Source: Mesostigma viride (Eukaryota; Streptophyta; Mesostigmatophyceae; Mesostigmatales; Mesostigmataceae). From it: a DNA stretch of 64,000 nt. The notes beneath the pieces are model-generated. The model searched no databases and had not been told where the DNA came from. It saw only the letters and a program-made list of their open reading frames with translations. This document shows, piece by piece, positions 27,971-36,284 of the stretch. The DNA is taken from NCBI GenBank assembly GCA_009746045.1, contig RPFO01000231.1, positions 2,221,900 to 2,285,899 on the forward strand. The letters are read 5' to 3'. Both the position numbers and the translations under genes were made by a program. Numbering within the stretch: position 1 is the stretch's first letter; every line of letters starts with the position of its first letter.

Positions 27971-28173
27971 ATCCTTCTTTGTGTGCAAATGGGCCGCGAC
28001 TTTACGGCATCTTACCGAGTTCCATAATGGCAATGCGACGATGAGTGATAGTTGTGATGGATGATCACGCATCATAAATAACACTATAACTGTTTTTGGG
28101 TCATGTATCATTAATAACAATCAACCATCCGTGATTAAATGATTACCAACTAATTATTAGTCAGCCTTCGCGA

Positions 28174-28845
28174 CTAGCAACGGCTGGTTTCCATCAGGTG
28201 CCTGTACAGCTCGATGGTGTCCTCGAACCTCTTGGCATTGTTGCAGCCGTAGCAGAGAAGCCGAGTGTTAGCACAGTACGCGCGGTCCAGTGGGTTGGCC
28301 TTGTCCAGGGAGAGCTCGTCCTCCTTGGGCCCGAACCCCATCGCAAAGGGGGTGCCGCACACAGCGCACTCAGGCGACGCCACAAACCATCGGTATATCT
28401 GTGCCACCTCTTGAGAGTCCAGGCAGGGGCGCACCCCGTCCCGTTTCATGCGGGCATTAGCCGACACCGCCCTTGATTTAACGTACTCCCACACGCGGCT
28501 GTTCACTCTGCGAGGCTTCGGGATGCGCACGGGTGCGCTCACGTGTGCGCTCCTCTCGACTGTCGCGCGCGCCGTCCGTAGCCCACACAGAACCGCCCTC
28601 GCACGAGTGTCCGCCAGAGAGTCGCGAGCCCCCGCGAGAGGTGTCACCGCGCACGAAGGGCATGACCACACGCCAGGAAGGGAGAACACGGCGCGCGTCA
28701 TGCTCAGCCCCTCCCCACACTGATGGCATGTGCCCGTCCATCGCTCCTTGGCGGTCACCAATGGAACCGGGGGGTAACGCTTGACCCCTGCCAGGCCGGC
28801 CGCGTATCTCATGTGCACGTTGAACTGGCGCACGCGAGCCTCCAT
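28174..28845 (-). CDS. HNH-like endonuclease with additional zinc ribbon
   Basis: 223 residues from MEARVRQFNVHMRYAAGLAG; an upstream ATG at 28920 would add 25. The N-terminal half has a CxxC...CxxC ribbon (TCHQCGEG ... WSCPSCAV). The C-terminus has the arrangement of HNH/endonuclease VII-type nucleases: CAVCGTPFAMGF, then LSLDKANPLDRAYCANTRLL and CYGCNNAKR. That is two CxxC pairs flanking a D-[KR] and an N-x-[RQ]-L-[LV] helix. Such nucleases are frequent in phages, giant viruses and selfish elements. It is intronless and divergent from the MYND gene, with an AT-rich about 80-bp intergenic promoter between them. Cleavage target unknown. Confidence 0.7.
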   Translation of the reverse strand: MEARVRQFNVHMRYAAGLAGVKRYPPVPLVTAKERWTGTCHQCGEGLSMTRAVFSLPGVWSCPSCAVTPLAGARDSLADTRARAVLCGLRTARATVERSAHVSAPVRIPKPRRVNSRVWEYVKSRAVSANARMKRDGVRPCLDSQEVAQIYRWFVASPECAVCGTPFAMGFGPKEDELSLDKANPLDRAYCANTRLLCYGCNNAKRFEDTIELYRHLMETSRC

Positions 28846-28926
28846 ATGCAATACTACAGACGGTGAGATAACTAAAAAATTGGGAGTAAACGCACGGTCG
28901 GGGGAGGGGGCATTTCTCATCCCATT

Positions 28927-29346
28927 ATGACTGCTACCATGGACAGGCGGGTGGGGTGGGTGGAAAGGTCCCCCGGTGTTATCGATTACTTCTACCCGTG
29001 GGGAGAGAAACACAGCACCTGGATGGAGGGGGCGGACAGCGGCACGCTTTATTTCCTGTGCTGCAATAACAAATGCGACAACTTGAAAGCCATCATGATT
29101 CCTTGCTCAGAATGCGGCAAGTCACTGTACTGCTCTGTCAAATGCAAATGGGAGGCCCGCGAACTGCACGGGCACAAAATTGGATGCAAACTTCTCAGAG
29201 ACAGTGACGCGTGTCAAACGCTGGGTCCCATATGCGCTGCGCCGGGCGGCGGTTTGGATGGACCCGATGCTCCGCGTGGTGACATCCGGCGTGCGCACCC
29301 GGGCATGTCCGATCGGGGTGTCGCCCACGTGGGATGGGTATCCTGA
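28927..29346 (+). CDS. MYND-type zinc-finger protein
   Basis: 139 residues; ATG 28927, with 28939 also possible. Residues about 44-85 fit the MYND pattern C-x2-C-x9-C-x2-C-x4-YC-x3-C-x7-H-x3-C: CNNKC, IPCSECGKSLYCSVKCKW and HGHKIGC. MYND fingers mediate protein-protein contacts, often in chromatin and SET-domain proteins, and occur in algal viruses. The region after about residue 95 is low complexity and coincides with a dispersed repeat (29270-29400), so the natural C-terminus may have been replaced. It is intronless. Confidence 0.75.
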   Translation: MTATMDRRVGWVERSPGVIDYFYPWGEKHSTWMEGADSGTLYFLCCNNKCDNLKAIMIPCSECGKSLYCSVKCKWEARELHGHKIGCKLLRDSDACQTLGPICAAPGGGLDGPDAPRGDIRRAHPGMSDRGVAHVGWVS

Positions 29347-29405
29347 TGGATCTGCCGGTCATCCATCGATCTGACCGTCCATCGATCTGACCGTCCATCG
29401 CCTGA
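29270..29405. repeat. Dispersed GTCGCCCACGTGGG / GATCTGCCGGTCATCCATC repeat
   Basis: Contains GGCGTGCGCACCCGGGCATG, TGTCGCCCACGTGGG and a tandem CATCGATCTGACCGTC. The first two parts match 39300-39345 in direct orientation. GATCTGCCGGTCATCCATC (29358) matches 39390-39410 in inverted orientation. Related to 24140-24300. Confidence 0.75.
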
Positions 29406-30497
29406 TCAGCACCCACACAATCCCGATCGCTCAAATAGGCCGGCATCCGCCTGCAGCGACGTGGCCTGCAGCACCTTGCTGCGTTTGCCCCTCGAGCACG
29501 CGCTGCCGACGTTGGCGCAGATCCCGCTGCGGGACAGTTTACTCACCACCTCGCGGGCGTCCGTCCCGGGCAGGCTGAAACTCACGATGTTGTCCATGCA
29601 CCTGGTCAGGTCCGCGGGCCCGTTGAACACCGCCCCCAACGACTCCAGCTCCCCCCTCGCCGCGTCCCTCAGCGCCCTCACCCCGCGCCACTTGCAGCGT
29701 CCGGCGGGGCTCATGTTCATGTCCACCGCCCGCGCCAGGCTCGCGATCAGCGGGGGACTCTCGGTCCCGGGCCGCATGCCGCCCTCCTGCCCACCGCCGT
29801 ACATCAGCGGGGAGATGCAATGGACGTCGTCGCGGATCACGAGGGCGCCCACGCCCTTCACCCCGTGGATCTTGTGACCCGACAGGGTGAAGCTGTTCAT
29901 GAACCGCTGGTCCCGTATCAGATCCTTGCCAGCCACCTGCGTGGTGTCCGCGTGGATGTGCACGTCCTTGCCCACCGCCCGTCGCAGGGCCCCGAAGTCC
30001 TGGATGGTGCCGATCTCGTTGTTGCCGTAGATGACCGCCAGCAGCTTCACCCGCCCCTTGTGCTTCGTCATTGCCTCCCGCACCTTGTCCACGCGCACGA
30101 ACCCCTCGCGGTCCACGGGCAGCCACACCACCTTGATGGCCCCCTTGGACGCCTTCGCCAGGTGCTTCAGGGGCTGCGTGATGCTGGGGTGCTCGATGCG
30201 CGTGGTCAGCACCACGCCCTTGCCCCCGTGCCGCTCCATGAACCCGCTCAGCAGCAGGTTGTTGGACTCGGTCGCCCCCGCCGTGAATATCACGCCCTCG
30301 GGCTTCACGCCCAGTCGCCGGGCCACGAGGGAGCGGGAGTCGTCGACCACCTTCCGCGCCTGCCGCCCGCCCACGTGAGAGCTGGACGCGTTGCCGTAGA
30401 GGGACATGGCCGTCGACTTCATCACCTCGGCCACCTCCGCGTGCGGTCTGGTCGTGCTGTTGTTGTCCAGGTACACGATGCGCCTCTTGCCCGTCAT
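29406..30497 (-). pseudogene. Cysteine desulfurase (NifS/IscS-like) with replaced C-terminus
   Basis: 363 residues beginning MTGKRRIVYLDNNSTTRPHA. A class V PLP aminotransferase that in this family moves cysteine sulfur for Fe-S cluster or thio-modification chemistry. Visible are the N-terminal YLDNNSTT, GATESNN, the PLP-lysine motif LSGHKIHGVKGVG and the catalytic cysteine loop GSACSRGKRSK. The HADTTQVAGK segment replaces the usual H-x-D-A-x-Q. About 16 residues after VLQATSLQAD are unrelated to the family, and the expected final about 31 residues are missing. They lie at 22027-22122 on the other strand. Loss of the tail probably impairs folding, hence the pseudogene call, but all catalytic residues remain. 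It is intronless, GC-rich and sits in a virus-like cluster. Confidence 0.85.
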
Positions 30498-30549
30498 GCG
30501 ATACTGCTTTGTATGGTAGCGCTGATTTATTTGCGCTCTACTCGTCTCT

Positions 30550-31452
30550 CTACAATGGTCCGCGTCTGCGAGGACCGAATAGGGCCGGGAAGCCTTCCCG
30601 GACTTCCCGCATCAGGGCGTCCCTGCGCAAATACAGCCCTCTCAATCGAGCCATGGATCCGCGAATCGTGTTGGCGGTCTCTGCCAGGACGTCGTTCATG
30701 ACCTCCCGGCCAGGATCCCCCCGGGGCAGGGCGTTCCGCTGACGGATCGTAGCGTCACGGAGCGCCTGAGTGCGCCGTATGCTCCTCCGGAGTCGTTCTA
30801 TCTCCCTGTCGAGGCGACCGAGTCTGCTCATGGCGCGCATGGCGCCCGCCACACGCCGCCGAGACATGTGAACGTCGCGGACCGAGTGCGTCCTTCCTCG
30901 TGTTTTTGCCATTACATAGGGGATCCATAATTTCACGAGTCCGGTTCCGCGGATAGAGTGGGTGTTCAAATGTGTTTGTTTTATTAATAATACGGCCTTT
31001 ATGTGATCCACCAGGTTGGCGATGGCGCCATCCTTCACGTCCGCCCGCCTCAGGATGTCCTCGGCCAGCGAGCGGTCCGCCTCCAGGTAGCGCTCCAGCA
31101 ACACCGCCACCTTGTCCCGGAACTTGGCAGCAATCTTGCCGGGGAGCAGCATTATGATCTGGGTCATCCCCTTGCGGTCGGTCACGGGCGTGTTTCGCTG
31201 GCCAGCACCGGGGAATTTGAAGTGTAAACAGGCAGTTTTCACTTCCTTGTGCTCCTTCTGGAGGCGTAAGAATGTAATACTGGCCATCTTGTGAGCGTTT
31301 GTCTTGTATGTCCCGTCCGGGTTTCCGTACATCGCGCATGCGAGAACGCCGATGATGGAAATTTTGCCATCGTCTGTCACGCGGATCTTGCCGCTGAATT
31401 GCGGGTCCTCCTCCCCGTCTGCGGGGGTCAGGTAGCGGATCACCGAGGACAT
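30550..31452 (-). CDS. Bro/KilA-related regulator, apparently fused to a second small protein
   Basis: 300 residues. Residues 1-145 (MSSVIRYLTPADGEEDPQFS onward) contain FPGAGQRNTPVTDRKG, IIMLLPGKIAAKFR and VLLERYLEADRSL. That motif series recurs in nucleo-cytoplasmic virus and algal proteins, where the usual form ends LVRYLGGD. From residue 181 (MAKTRGRTHSVRDVHMSRRR, ATG at 30912) the composition changes to an Arg-rich coiled helix. The join spans an AT-rich stretch (TATTATTAATAAAACAAAC) that looks like a former intergenic region with a lost stop. The first part may act in DNA binding; the second is unknown. Confidence 0.55.
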   Translation of the reverse strand: MSSVIRYLTPADGEEDPQFSGKIRVTDDGKISIIGVLACAMYGNPDGTYKTNAHKMASITFLRLQKEHKEVKTACLHFKFPGAGQRNTPVTDRKGMTQIIMLLPGKIAAKFRDKVAVLLERYLEADRSLAEDILRRADVKDGAIANLVDHIKAVLLIKQTHLNTHSIRGTGLVKLWIPYVMAKTRGRTHSVRDVHMSRRRVAGAMRAMSRLGRLDREIERLRRSIRRTQALRDATIRQRNALPRGDPGREVMNDVLAETANTIRGSMARLRGLYLRRDALMREVREGFPALFGPRRRGPL

Positions 31453-31723
31453 CGTGGACGTTGGCTACTGTCCTCGGGCAAATTTTGCTGTGGGTTAACG
31501 CACCCGCGGACGCTCGGGTCGTTTGTCCCGAACAATCTTGCGCCCTAGTCGGAGTTGCGTATGGTGAAGAGGGTGGACTGCGGATACTTATACTCACCAC
31601 GCGAGCTTAACTTTATTTGGCTGGCTGTTTAACTTAATTGCAAGTGTAAACGGAGAGTAACCACTTCCGGTCATGCGTTTCGTCGGGGAATAATGTGGCT
31701 GCCCTTGGTACGACTGACTGACT

Positions 31724-31933
31724 ATGGAAGAGACCTGGTATGACGACTTCACCGCGAAGAAGGAGGCCGCCAAAAAGGAGCCAGCCAGCTTTGATATGGA
31801 GCCACCCAAACACTCAGCCGCGGGGGGGGCCAACGAGCTCGAGTATCTCAACAAGTACCTGCGTGAGCACTACAGTACGGACAAGCGCAAGGTGCGTTCT
31901 CAGGAGCTAAAATCTGCTCTCAAGGAAGACTAA
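31724..31933 (+). CDS. Small acidic/basic protein of unknown function
   Basis: 69 residues (MEETWYDDFTAKKEAAKKEP ... YLNKYLREHYSTD), highly charged and helical. It is the first of three + genes spaced 2-3 bp apart (31724-33426), a compactness typical of viral DNA. A 271-bp divergent gap separates it from the minus gene at 31452. Family unknown. Confidence 0.55.
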   Translation: MEETWYDDFTAKKEAAKKEPASFDMEPPKHSAAGGANELEYLNKYLREHYSTDKRKVRSQELKSALKED

Positions 31934-31935
31934 AC

Positions 31936-32682
31936 ATGGACCCTTGCGAGGTGGTGGAGTGGGTAAAGATGTGTCTGTGGATGGCGCTATTGCGACTCCT
32001 GGCGCTGGCCAGGTGCGTGAGGAAGAAGCTGCAGACGCCCCCTACTCGAGGTGGGGGAGGGGACCAGCTGCTCGTCAAGAGGGTATTCCTGAGCCACGAA
32101 GACGAGTGGGGCATATACACCACCAAGTTTCGGGAGGTGTGTGCCGCGGGGCCCCTGAGGTTGCCCCCCGCGGCCCTGCTGGAGAAACTGGGGGCCCACT
32201 CCTTTGCGACCCACCGCAGGCTGTCCATGTCCGTCGTGTACGGGTACGGAGGTCGCGAGTACGTGGTGACGTACGACCTGGATCAACCCGATAGGGAGGT
32301 CGTATTCCCCCCCTGGCCCGGTGACAATCCCCGATGCGGGGAAGATAAAGCCGGGAGGGCGCACAAGAGGGCCGTGTTGTCTGCCACGCTCGGGCGGTGC
32401 TCGCCCCATCCGGACGACAAGGACATCACGGACGCGCTGTCCGCGTTCCTGGGCCCCGACCGAGACTTCTACGCCTCCGCGGGACTGCCCCAGTACATTT
32501 GGTGCATCATAAGGCACATCGGCATCGACGCTATCGTCACGGGCGCCTCCGATCGCGGGAGGGACCAGCAGTCGGACGTGCAGGCCGAGTTTATGCGCGT
32601 CATCTACGGCAACGGGGAGTGCCTCTTATTCCACCCAAAGGCCGGGGGGTGTCTCATCACGGGCGGTGTAAAGGTCGGGTAG
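31936..32682 (+). CDS. Unknown 248-residue protein with N-terminal membrane segment
   Basis: Starts MDPCEVVEWVKMCLWMALLR; residues 8-27 form a hydrophobic helix ending in basic residues (CVRKK), consistent with a type II-like anchor. The rest is soluble-looking, with a SHEDEWGIYTTKFREVC segment, YGYGGREYVVTYDLDQPDRE, and a C-terminal ECLLFHPKAGGCLITGG. No family recognised. It starts 2 bp after the preceding stop and ends 3 bp before the VLTF2-like gene, suggesting co-expression. Confidence 0.6.
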   Translation: MDPCEVVEWVKMCLWMALLRLLALARCVRKKLQTPPTRGGGGDQLLVKRVFLSHEDEWGIYTTKFREVCAAGPLRLPPAALLEKLGAHSFATHRRLSMSVVYGYGGREYVVTYDLDQPDREVVFPPWPGDNPRCGEDKAGRAHKRAVLSATLGRCSPHPDDKDITDALSAFLGPDRDFYASAGLPQYIWCIIRHIGIDAIVTGASDRGRDQQSDVQAEFMRVIYGNGECLLFHPKAGGCLITGGVKVG

Positions 32683-32685
32683 AGG

Positions 32686-33426
32686 ATGGAGGACGACGTG
32701 GACAACTTTTCGTTCGACGGGGTCGCGCCCGAGATGGAGCCCGCCGCCCCCTTTCGCATATACAACGTCCGCCCGCTGCTGGACATGATGGACGCGAAGG
32801 GGTGGCCGGAGAAGACGGACCTGTGCTGCTGGTGGTGCTGCCACCCCTTCGACACCGTCCCCTGTCCGCTGCCGATCCGGTACAAGGAGGGCCGCGGGTT
32901 CGTGGTCAAGGGCTGCTTCTGCTCCTTCAGCTGCGTCAAGGCCTACAATCTCAAGGACAGCGGCTCGGCCTCCTGCGTTCGCGGGAGTCTCCTGTTCCTC
33001 ATGGCGCAGAGGCTCTGGAGGGCGGGGAAACACGGCAGGCCCTTCCCCGGCGTGCCGGCCGCCCCTCCGAGGACCTGTCTCAAGATGTTCGGGGGTCCCA
33101 TGACGATCGAGGGCTTCCGGGCGAGCTGTAGGAGCGAGGTGCACATGCTGAAGGAGCCGCCCTTCGCCATGAACTTCCTGCCCGAGGCGGACTTTGTGCA
33201 AAAGCTCCATGACGTGAGCCGGTCCATGAAAGGGGACGCCGTGGCGCCTTACAAGAGGGACCCCGAGAACGCCGGCCCGCAGAGGAAGGTGCAGCAGCCG
33301 GCGGGCACGCTAGCGTTGAAGAGGGCCAGACCCATGGTGGACTCCAAGTGCTCGCTGGACAAGTTCGTCAAGGTCGTCACCACGGAGAACGGGAAGAACC
33401 CCACCAAGAAGTCGAAGAAAACGTAG
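32686..33426 (+). CDS. VLTF2-like late transcription factor (zinc-binding)
   Basis: 246 residues. Residues about 45-80 hold LCCWWCCHPFDTVPCPLPI followed by FVVKGCFCSFSCVKAYNLKD. This C-x2-C...(P)LPI-[RK]-Y...G-x-FCSFxCxxAYN signature is that of the poxvirus A1L/VLTF2-type factors (FCS/MYM-like zinc finger) conserved across nucleo-cytoplasmic large DNA viruses. The mid part (PRTCLKMFGGPMTIEGFRA) fits the family too, where a [LM]-x-x-[FY]-GG-x-[LM]-[ST]-[IL]-x-x-F motif is usual. The C-terminus is basic (KNPTKKSKKT). Family role: activation of late viral transcription. This is the strongest single marker that the block is viral in origin. Confidence 0.75.
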   Translation: MEDDVDNFSFDGVAPEMEPAAPFRIYNVRPLLDMMDAKGWPEKTDLCCWWCCHPFDTVPCPLPIRYKEGRGFVVKGCFCSFSCVKAYNLKDSGSASCVRGSLLFLMAQRLWRAGKHGRPFPGVPAAPPRTCLKMFGGPMTIEGFRASCRSEVHMLKEPPFAMNFLPEADFVQKLHDVSRSMKGDAVAPYKRDPENAGPQRKVQQPAGTLALKRARPMVDSKCSLDKFVKVVTTENGKNPTKKSKKT

Positions 33427-33706
33427 GGACGCACAAGTGGTGTGCCCACGCCTGCTCGGTGGCGTGCGACACCACGGCGTCCCCGTAGATAGGGATCTGG
33501 AAGGCGAAACTGGCAAGCACGTTGATGTCCAAACCCAGGGTCTCGGCCTCCTCGTTGTACTCCGCCACGAGGCCGCAGTCGCAATGCCGGCGATGGACCG
33601 GATACTCGGTTTTGAGGAGCGCGCGTTTCACCTTTCGCACGTCGCCCGGGTCGCAGGACCCGTGCGTCACCTCCAAGTTGTCAAACGGGATAATAAGCAA
33701 GTCCAT
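33377..33706 (-). CDS. Small Cys/His protein overlapping the VLTF2-like gene tail to tail
   Basis: 109 residues from MDLLIIPFDNLEVTHGSCDP; a longer start at 33745 exists but would overlap the divergent gene at 33744. It includes HRRHCDCGLVAEYNEEAE and an acidic middle. Its last about 16 codons lie antisense to the end of the VLTF2-like gene, so the natural stop may once have been earlier. It is the only minus gene among seven + genes (31.7-39.3 kb). Family unknown. Confidence 0.5.
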   Translation of the reverse strand: MDLLIIPFDNLEVTHGSCDPGDVRKVKRALLKTEYPVHRRHCDCGLVAEYNEEAETLGLDINVLASFAFQIPIYGDAVVSHATEQAWAHHLCVPTFSSTSWWGSSRSPW

Positions 33707-33743
33707 GATCTTGTAAAAAAAACTGTGTATCTGTATTATACTC

Positions 33744-35597
33744 ATGTCAGGGTTAAACGTGCCCCAAGGCGAACTCGACTACCTACTGCGGGCCACGCCG
33801 AACATGAACCAGCAGAACCTAGAGGCCCTGGCCATCGAGAGCATGCTCCGAAGCCTGCAGCAGCCCGCGCCCCCCGCGGCCGCCCCCATCCCGCAAACAC
33901 AGCCCGCGTACGTTCCCAGCCAGAAGCCGAGAGGACCGGGCCGGCCGCCGGGGGCAAAAAACAAACCCAAGGTCGCGTGGGAAGCCCCCGCTCCTCCTCC
34001 CCAAGTGATGCCGTCGTGGGCCCCGCCTCCGACCACGTGGGGGGAGATGAAAAAGCCTAGGAAGCCTCGCGCGCCGGCTCCTCAATGGGGGTGGACTCAG
34101 CCTCCAGCCACGTTCGCGCCCCCGCAGCTCCCTCCCACCGCCCCGGTATACGCCCCCGCCCCCGCTCCCCAATGGCCCCAATGGCCCGCGACGCCCGCGG
34201 TCCCGTACGCGCCGCCCCAATGGCCCCCAGTTGCGCCCCCTCCGCCTCCGAGGCCCCAGCCCCCCCCGCAGCACCAGCAGCAGCAGCTAGCACCGCAGCA
34301 CCAGCAGCAACTCGACTCCCTGTTCAACACCCCGGCCGCGTACACCCCGGCCTCCTCCCGCCCGCCGCCGGACGCGGGCATCCCCCCGCAGGTGTACATG
34401 CGGGAGTGGACCAACGTGGACGCCGCAGCCCGCGCGGCCCAGCCCGCGGCCACGCCCGTGGGGGAGCTCCTGCGCTCGATCCACGCTGGGGAGAAGGTCG
34501 ACACGCCCTCCCTCATCGAGGCCCGTGTCGACTGCGCCTCGGGGGTGGCCAAGAGCTTGCCCCGCCCTCGTATCGTTGCGCTCGCCAAACAGCTGTACCC
34601 CGAGATACCCGCCCAGTCCATCGAGACGGCGACGAAGGCGGACCTGTGCGCCATGGTGGCGGACGAGGCCATCGAGGGGATCACCAAGACGCTCTGTGCC
34701 TCGAGTCTCTACGACGGCGCGGATTCCAAGACGCGTCTGGCCGCCATCGCCGCCTACATGACCCGATCGGAGGCGCCCGAGTCCTTCGCGGCCTTGTCGA
34801 AGGAGGCCCTCTGCGTCATGATAGCGAACATGCTCAAACCGGAGCAGCGGGCGAGCGTCATGGAGAAGGCGGGCACGGCGGCGGCCTCTCTGCCCTGGAA
34901 GGAGTGGGGTGCCAAGCTGTTGGGGGCGGCAGGGGACCTGGGGGAGGGGCTGGGGTCCATGGGAGCGCTGCAGCACGCGCCAAAGTGGCTCCAGAACATG
35001 GCGTTGGCGGGAGGAGTCCTCAGCAAGGAGGGGGGTGACAGGATGAACTTTGTCATGAACAACGCGGGGCGGTTTGCGGAAAAGGACCTGGGATTGTGGG
35101 ACAGGTCCAAGATGCAGATGAACGACGCCGTGAACAGGGGGTCGGGGTCGTGGCTTGGAAAGACGGCGGGTGGCGCCCTCAACCTTGCGGGCGGATTGGC
35201 CAACGCGGCGGCTCAGATGGGGTTGGCCACCGCGACAGGCGGCCCCCTGGGCGCCGGGTTATCCGTGCTGCAAAATGTGGGCAAGCTGGCGAGCTTGTTT
35301 GGCGGCCCGTCTCATTTGGGGAAGCAGTACAAGACGGGCAAGAACGCGGAGGCGTGCGAACGGGCGTACGCGTGCTGCGTGGACGCCATGGAGGCCTGCC
35401 ACGCCAAACGCATCAAGAAGCTGGAGGCCTTCTTGAAGAAGAACCGCTCGAGAGTTTACCCCAAGGCGGCGGCCTCCGCGGGGGCGCATACCGTCCACCA
35501 GGCCATCCACTCCGTGTCCGCGCCCGTGTGTCGTCGCGGCGTGTGCTCGATCCACATGGAGGCGGGCGACGGCGACTACTACACCTTGTGTGGTTAA
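33744..35597 (+). CDS. Large Pro-rich, AT-hook-bearing structural-type protein
   Basis: 617 residues from MSGLNVPQGELDYLLRATPN. Layout: helical N-terminus; an AT-hook-like PRGPGRPPGAKNKPK at about 55-69; a Pro/Ala/Gln-rich linker to about 205; a helical region (about 215-470) with repeated acidic/Ala helices; a Gly/Ala-rich hydrophobic stretch (ALNLAGGLANAAAQMGLATA) at about 485-545; and a Cys-rich tail (ERAYACCVDAMEACHAKRIK, VCRRGVCSIHMEAG). It could be a virion core or membrane-associated DNA-binding protein, an inference from composition only. No family recognised. The TATTATACTC leader just before the ATG is AT-rich, like the other leaders in the block. Confidence 0.65.
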   Translation: MSGLNVPQGELDYLLRATPNMNQQNLEALAIESMLRSLQQPAPPAAAPIPQTQPAYVPSQKPRGPGRPPGAKNKPKVAWEAPAPPPQVMPSWAPPPTTWGEMKKPRKPRAPAPQWGWTQPPATFAPPQLPPTAPVYAPAPAPQWPQWPATPAVPYAPPQWPPVAPPPPPRPQPPPQHQQQQLAPQHQQQLDSLFNTPAAYTPASSRPPPDAGIPPQVYMREWTNVDAAARAAQPAATPVGELLRSIHAGEKVDTPSLIEARVDCASGVAKSLPRPRIVALAKQLYPEIPAQSIETATKADLCAMVADEAIEGITKTLCASSLYDGADSKTRLAAIAAYMTRSEAPESFAALSKEALCVMIANMLKPEQRASVMEKAGTAAASLPWKEWGAKLLGAAGDLGEGLGSMGALQHAPKWLQNMALAGGVLSKEGGDRMNFVMNNAGRFAEKDLGLWDRSKMQMNDAVNRGSGSWLGKTAGGALNLAGGLANAAAQMGLATATGGPLGAGLSVLQNVGKLASLFGGPSHLGKQYKTGKNAEACERAYACCVDAMEACHAKRIKKLEAFLKKNRSRVYPKAAASAGAHTVHQAIHSVSAPVCRRGVCSIHMEAGDGDYYTLCG

Positions 35598-35637
35598 ATC
35601 GCGCGCTTTATTTCCGGTGCGCACTTTCAAAGGAACG

Positions 35638-36171
35638 ATGGAGGCCTCCCCGCGCGCCCTTGTGCTCATGTGCTCCGAATGCAAGATCGAGAAGCCTCGC
35701 GGGGGGTACAACAGCCGCAACTGGAGACTCCTGGGCCCCTGCCAGCTCTGCCACCGCGCCGCTCTCGTCCGAGACCGGTCCACGATCGAGGGTTACTTCC
35801 GCTTCCACCTGGACAGGCTCGTCCATTCTCAGAAGGGCGCGTCCGTCCAACTCACCGTTCAGGATCTCGTGAAGATGTGGGAAGATCAGAAGGGCCTGTG
35901 CGCGCTGACCGGGAGGCCCATGACTCACGAGTACAACCCCGCAGGGGGGAGGTACCCCGATTCCGTAACGGTGGATCTGATCGGCGCCGACGGCGGTTAC
36001 TGCCAGTCGAACGTGCGGCTCGTGTGCTTCCAGGTCCAACGAATGAAGGGGGAATTGCCGCTCTCCGATTTCGTAACCGTCTGCAGGAGCGTGGCAACTG
36101 CCGCGGGACAGTTAGCGACGGTGGACCCGGCGTCCCCCCCGCTCCGTGAGAGGTGGTCGGACATGGTATAA
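35638..36171 (+). CDS. HNH-type nuclease
   Basis: 177 residues from MEASPRALVLMCSECKIEKP; the frame is open to 35590. An N-terminal CSEC...CQLCH zinc ribbon precedes LCALTGRPMTHEYNPAG, then SVTVDLIGADGGYCQSNVRL and VCFQVQRMKGELPL. This is the layout of HNH proteins in phages and giant viruses (C-x-[LI]-[TS]-G ... [VS]-D-[RL]-I ... G-Y-x-x-x-N-[VI]-[RQ]). The usual D-R is D-L here, and one His is replaced, so activity is uncertain. It is distinct in sequence from the HNH-like gene at 28174-28845. Confidence 0.7.
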   Translation: MEASPRALVLMCSECKIEKPRGGYNSRNWRLLGPCQLCHRAALVRDRSTIEGYFRFHLDRLVHSQKGASVQLTVQDLVKMWEDQKGLCALTGRPMTHEYNPAGGRYPDSVTVDLIGADGGYCQSNVRLVCFQVQRMKGELPLSDFVTVCRSVATAAGQLATVDPASPPLRERWSDMV

Positions 36172-36284
36172 AGGGCAGACCCCTCTTGAGTTTGGCAGGT
36201 TCTCACCCCGCCGCTGATAGCCAGCGCCGCCTCGTTTGAGCGCCAAACGTCCGCAGCGTCCGCACTCCCTAGCAAAATCCAGTC

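Noticed and set aside
34085-35038. 317-codon + frame and several long minus frames inside the 617-residue gene
   Set aside because: Shadow frames caused by high GC; composition and context favour the 33744-35597 frame.
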